Source of the DNA: Flavobacterium gillisiae
GTDB taxonomy: Bacteria > Bacteroidota > Bacteroidia > Flavobacteriales > Flavobacteriaceae
DNA length: 64,000 nucleotides
Assembly (NCBI RefSeq): GCF_900107635.1
Contig: NZ_FNRD01000003.1
Span: 248,001 to 312,000, forward strand
Direction of reading: 5' to 3'
In this document: positions 63,986-64,000 of the stretch, in pieces
How the letters are laid out: every line of letters starts with the position of its first letter
Numbering within the stretch: position 1 is the first letter of the stretch
Made by a program: the position numbers and the translations under genes
The notes under the pieces: generated by a model
What the model was told of the DNA's origin: nothing
Databases searched by the model: none
Seen by the model: the letters and a program-made list of their open reading frames with translations, nothing else

Positions 63986-64000
63986 ATGAAGAAAATATTT
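63986..64000 (+). CDS. Start of the next gene, probably susD-like (cut by window edge)
   Basis: Only five codons (MKKIF) are visible, 19 bp after susC and behind an A-rich run that can serve as ribosome binding site. SusD lipoproteins nearly always follow SusC, so that is the likely product; the sequence itself shows just a signal-peptide-like start. Confidence 0.5.

Overview
The window looks like chromosomal DNA from a member of the Bacteroidota, most likely a Flavobacterium or close relative. The evidence is AT-rich, A/T-biased spacing, many perfect TAnnTTTG promoter boxes (the Bacteroidota -7 element), lipoproteins with A-rich translation starts, a SusC-type TonB receptor, a fused aspartokinase/homoserine dehydrogenase, and the long NagB and RimK fusions typical of this phylum. 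No rRNA, CRISPR array, insertion sequence or prophage was recognised.

Layout. 1-3.3 kb: a minus-strand TamB-like gene running off the left edge, divergent from tsaD-rsmE-DUF4159 (3.5-6.0 kb). 6.4-9.0 kb: two tandem M43-type metalloprotease lipoproteins, each with the same terminator hairpin. 9.1-11.9 kb: AI-2E transporter, a SAM methyltransferase and a small secreted protein. 12-13.9 kb: an aldo/keto reductase and a VanX-like dipeptidase, with a degenerate copy of the dipeptidase 3' end on the far side of the reductase. 13.9-14.3 kb: tRNA-Ser, tRNA-Pro and tRNA-Arg on the minus strand. 14.5-29 kb: thiolase, NlpC/P60, TPR, gyrA, clpC, a protease-RimK fusion, YetF-like, Pit phosphate transporter with its DUF47 partner, and hutH. 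29.5-34.5 kb: the threonine operon thrA-thrB-thrC, preceded by an unlisted Thr-rich leader peptide that points to transcription attenuation. 35-46.8 kb: redoxin-like, YceI, hybrid sensor kinase, GNAT, HipA-like/DUF3037 pair, NAD(P)HX dehydratase, gcvT, S41 protease and YebC.

47.8-52.6 kb is the accessory part. A lipoprotein gene lies between two copies of a roughly 280-300 bp direct repeat. It is followed by a ParDE toxin-antitoxin pair with a palindromic operator, a retropepsin-like protein, and two solitary unknown genes whose spacers are long imperfect palindromes, a cassette-like layout.

52.6-64 kb: amino acid permease, a large FAD/Fe-S oxidoreductase, then a probable amino-sugar locus: DeoR-family regulator, NagB-PIG-L fusion and a divergent SusC receptor, with the first codons of what is probably susD at the right edge. 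Related GCGTTA/GCATTA-type elements lie at both the nagB and susC promoters, so the DeoR protein probably controls uptake and catabolism together.
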